NCBI GenBank assembly: GCA_964424715.1
Contig: CAYRJW010000028.1
Location: 1 to 17,495 of the forward strand
DNA length: 17,495 nt
From: JAMHZE01 sp964424715
GTDB taxonomy: Bacteria; Pseudomonadota; Alphaproteobacteria; Rickettsiales; UBA8987
Reading direction: 5' to 3'
The translations under genes were made by a program, and so were the position numbers. Under the pieces are notes generated by a model that saw only the letters and a program-made list of their open reading frames with translations, had not been told where the DNA came from and searched no databases. This document shows, piece by piece, positions 15,395 through 17,495 of the stretch; position 1 is the first letter of the stretch, and each line of letters begins with the position of its first letter.

Positions 15395-15958
15395 ATGAGA
15401 AAGTTTTTTTTACTGGCTTCTTTTTTTGTTTCAATTTTTACTGTTGCAGCGCAGGCATCAGATAATAAAATATCGGCAGTAATAGAAAAAGAAAATTCCT
15501 GTAAGCTCATGGGAGATAATCTTTATAACTGTACCCCGTTCGAATGCGATACTTCCCTTTCGGACCGTCCTTCGGATAAGATACATAATAAAATATCCGG
15601 CCTGAACGAAGCCGGAGATTGCGTTACCGAACAATCCACCGTTGATGGCGAAAAGGTGATATGCAAATATTCCGGGGAATCCCGCAAATTCCTGTCGCTC
15701 AGGATGAAAAAATACCAGACAGATCTCACTAATATACCGCAATCTTCTGAACTGGAGGAAGGTATTCTAGCCGATATATTCCATAACGAGTGCGATGTCA
15801 TCTCCAAAAATGCCGATGATAAGCCGGTAGTTAACGAAGATGAAGAAACCGCTATTTCCGACGATGAGGAGGAGGAAATTATCCCCGCCCCTGAAACTGA
15901 TGAATCTGATGAGGATAAAACCCCCGATAACGGCGATCTACTTGATTCTGACGAGTAG
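15395..15958 (+). CDS. Secreted cysteine-containing protein with acidic tail, unknown
   Basis: This 187-residue protein has a clear signal peptide (residues 1 to about 21, ending AAQA before SDNK). The mature part has six cysteines (in NSCKL, YNCTP, FECDT, GDCVT, VICKY and NECDV), an even number consistent with three disulfides in the periplasm or outside. The last 45 or so residues are dominated by Asp and Glu, which suggests Ca2+ or cation binding or a flexible tail; that is inference. I do not recognise the family. The ATG is chosen because it begins the signal peptide; the only Shine-Dalgarno-like bases (GGA, 15383-15385) are in the outer arm of the structured repeat. Prepilin genes follow after a 65-bp gap. 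Confidence 0.75.
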   Translation: MRKFFLLASFFVSIFTVAAQASDNKISAVIEKENSCKLMGDNLYNCTPFECDTSLSDRPSDKIHNKISGLNEAGDCVTEQSTVDGEKVICKYSGESRKFLSLRMKKYQTDLTNIPQSSELEEGILADIFHNECDVISKNADDKPVVNEDEETAISDDEEEEIIPAPETDESDEDKTPDNGDLLDSDE

Positions 15959-15992
15959 ACTTATTCCGGTTCCATTTGCCCTTAATATTTGC

Positions 15993-15998
15993 TATAAT
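15993..15998 (+). promoter_or_regulatory. Likely -10 box for the prepilin genes
   Basis: TATAAT is preceded at 17 bp by a weak -35 TTCCAT (15970-15975). Transcription would start near 16005, giving a very short leader to the ATG at 16024. The gap from the previous stop (15956-15958) supports a separate promoter. Confidence 0.5.
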
Positions 15999-16023
15999 GG
16001 AGTTATTACAACCAATGATCCTG

Positions 16024-16710
16024 ATGAAAAAATTCTCTGAAAAAGGCTTTTCAATGGTAGAAATGGCCATAGTTATCACCATCATAGGGCTTCTTATGAC
16101 GGGGATAATAATGGGCCGGGAGATGATAGGCGCAGCCAATATAAATAAGGTCATCTCGGACCTGAGGTCATATCAGGTCGCTTATGATCAGTTCAGTGAA
16201 AAATATGAAGGTATAGCCGGAGACCTTTCCGATGCCACTACATACTGGCCCACTACCAATAATGGTACTGGTAACAGCATAATAAACGAACAGGGCGTAA
16301 CGGTGGATTTTGATGAATCATATCTGGCGTGGCAGCATTTAGCGTTGGCTGGATTTATAAAGGGGGTCTACACGGGCACTAACAATGGTCCGGATTTTGA
16401 TCCTATTGTGCCGGGTGGTAATCTTCCTGCCAGTTCTTATCCCGGGTCGGCCTATGATATGGTCAGCCTGATAGATATTGATACTGGGGCTGATACAAAT
16501 ATTAATTTTATCCTTGTTGGTAGAGCGGATGTTGGTGGTGGCTCTCTTACCCTGAATGTAGTTCCGGAATCAGATGCCAGTGATATTGAGAGAAAGCTTG
16601 ATAGCGGTACTGAGGCTGAAGGTGTTGTTACATATACCTGCGATGCTGCCGAGCCTGGCAATAGATTTTGTATGCTCAGATATTTTTTGAATCTAAGGCC
16701 TAATTTATGA
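16024..16710 (+). CDS. Type IV prepilin-like protein 1
   Basis: This 228-residue protein carries the class III signal MKKFSEKG/FSMVE with prepilin peptidase cleavage after Gly8, Phe at +1 and Glu at +5, followed by a hydrophobic helix to about residue 33. The globular part contains YDQFSEKYEGIAGDL and an AWQHLALAGFIKGVY motif shared with the next gene, and two C-terminal cysteines (YTCDAA, RFCML) that may form the disulfide loop typical of pilins. The ATG at 16024 is preferred over in-frame ATGs at 15976, 15997 and 16015 because it gives the normal short leader peptide and follows the promoter. The gene overlaps the next by 4 bases. The protein would be assembled into a type IV pilus or a type II secretion pseudopilus; the subtype is not determined. 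Confidence 0.85.
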   Translation: MKKFSEKGFSMVEMAIVITIIGLLMTGIIMGREMIGAANINKVISDLRSYQVAYDQFSEKYEGIAGDLSDATTYWPTTNNGTGNSIINEQGVTVDFDESYLAWQHLALAGFIKGVYTGTNNGPDFDPIVPGGNLPASSYPGSAYDMVSLIDIDTGADTNINFILVGRADVGGGSLTLNVVPESDASDIERKLDSGTEAEGVVTYTCDAAEPGNRFCMLRYFLNLRPNL

Positions 16711-17459
16711 TAAAGAATAAAATATCCAGAGGCTTTAGCTTTATGGAGCTGATGATAGTTATGATAATAATCGGCCTTATAATTGGCGGTATCTATGAAG
16801 CGCGCAATCTTTCGGACATAAATAAAAGGAATTCGGTAATTACCGCGTTGCAGAAACATTCAGATGCTTATCATAAATTTAAGGAAAAATTCGGCTATGC
16901 GCCTGGCGACTATCCGGACAGGGTTCTGGCCGGAAGTGATTCTGAAAAATGCCTGTTCGGAGGCACAAGGCCTATAGATGGAGATAGTATAATCGATAGT
17001 CCTCAGTTTGAAGGTTTATGCGCGTGGCGTCAGCTTGGGCAGGCGGGTTTTATTGATGGTGAATATCTCGCAGATGAAATTACCGATGCTCCGGTTGGCC
17101 CTTATGCCAATACCAATTATATGTTTGATCGCTATATGATCGAAAATGCTGATGGTCGTTTCTATGGCAACTCTGATGCAGTAACACTTGGTCGCGTCTG
17201 GAGCGGCACAAGCGCAAGAGGTGGCTTTATAACCCCGGAGATCGCACTAAGTATCGATGCAAAAATAGATGATAATAATCCAATGCTATGTAATCTTTTT
17301 TCAGACAATAGCGCAGAGCTGGCTGTTGGCACGGGCACCTGTCTTAATATTGATATGTTAGACGCCCAGTTTTATCTGACCGCTACATATAATCTCGATA
17401 GTCAGGCGCAGGATTGTTACATAATATATTTAATGGATACTCCATATTTAGGAAGTTAA
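16707..17459 (+). CDS. Type IV prepilin-like protein 2
   Basis: This 250-residue protein starts with prepilin signal MIKNKISRG/FSFME, with cleavage after Gly9 and Glu at +5, then a hydrophobic helix (LMIVMIIIGLIIGGIY). The mature part has five cysteines (EKCLF, GLCAW, MLCNL, GTCLN, QDCYI). It shares with the preceding protein the pattern YHKFKEKFGYAPGD and AWRQLGQAGFIDGEY, so the two are paralogues. The ATGA overlap with the upstream stop indicates translational coupling in one operon, and another start follows one base after its stop. Confidence 0.85.
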   Translation: MIKNKISRGFSFMELMIVMIIIGLIIGGIYEARNLSDINKRNSVITALQKHSDAYHKFKEKFGYAPGDYPDRVLAGSDSEKCLFGGTRPIDGDSIIDSPQFEGLCAWRQLGQAGFIDGEYLADEITDAPVGPYANTNYMFDRYMIENADGRFYGNSDAVTLGRVWSGTSARGGFITPEIALSIDAKIDDNNPMLCNLFSDNSAELAVGTGTCLNIDMLDAQFYLTATYNLDSQAQDCYIIYLMDTPYLGS

Positions 17460-17460
17460 G

Positions 17461-17495
17461 ATGGTGATAAAAAAGAGTAAAAAAGATTCTGGCAT
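17461..17495 (+). CDS. Start of a third prepilin-like gene (3' partial)
   Basis: ATG at 17461 follows the previous TAA by one base and opens MVIKKSKKDSG, a Lys-rich leader ending in Gly, as expected just before a prepilin cleavage site. Only 35 bases are visible, so the call rests on the leader and on the tight spacing. Confidence 0.5.
   Translation, partial: MVIKKSKKDSG

Noticed and set aside
15976..16023. Longer N-terminus for the first prepilin
   Set aside because: It would add 16 hydrophobic residues before a normal prepilin leader and would start upstream of the likely promoter.

Overview
The window looks like a draft scaffold from an alphaproteobacterium, possibly Rickettsiales-like or a related host-associated or predatory lineage. 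The evidence is an alphaproteobacterial-style serine recombinase, a BamD lipoprotein, a MotB-like/TPR cluster, and a 'CGTCATTGCGAG' inverted repeat of a kind I recall as common in Rickettsiales and relatives. The lineage call is inference. A run of 10 N at 6495-6504 is an assembly gap.

Layout. Positions 1-6720 are AT-rich accessory DNA. They hold the 3' part of a giant protein whose C-terminus resembles an ABC1/UbiB-type kinase fold, then a spacer with two 30-bp direct repeats, then two broken genes joined head to head near 5540: an unknown minus-strand gene and a large serine recombinase that has lost its catalytic domain. A minus-strand tRNA-Ser(GCT) at 6966-7059 marks the edge of the more ordinary chromosome. 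After it come bamD (7517) and eno (8617) on the plus strand. A palindromic repeat fills the convergent gap after eno. A minus-strand operon of three overlapping genes (15065 to 10039) encodes two MotB-like single-pass membrane proteins and a 1242-residue periplasmic TPR protein. The right end carries a secreted acidic cysteine-containing protein and a run of type IV prepilin genes that continues past the window.

The most striking feature is a 271-bp element present twice, at 7219-7489 and exactly 7900 bp later at 15119-15389, with no gaps between copies. Each copy can fold into a long outer stem enclosing two hairpin arms. The outer 31-bp stem differs at 12 of 31 positions between copies, yet both copies stay complementary, so 11 of those positions changed on both sides. 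At least four further two-sided changes lie in inner stems. One arm's loop is complementary to the tip of the other arm. Both copies sit between divergent genes and end 5-27 bp before the start codon of an exported-protein gene. I do not recognise this family; it could be an undescribed structured RNA or a structured non-autonomous mobile element.

How the genes may work together (inference): BamD serves outer-membrane assembly and enolase glycolysis. The MotB-like proteins and the TPR protein look like one envelope complex, perhaps a motor stator with a MotC-like partner. The prepilins belong to a type IV pilus or pseudopilus.
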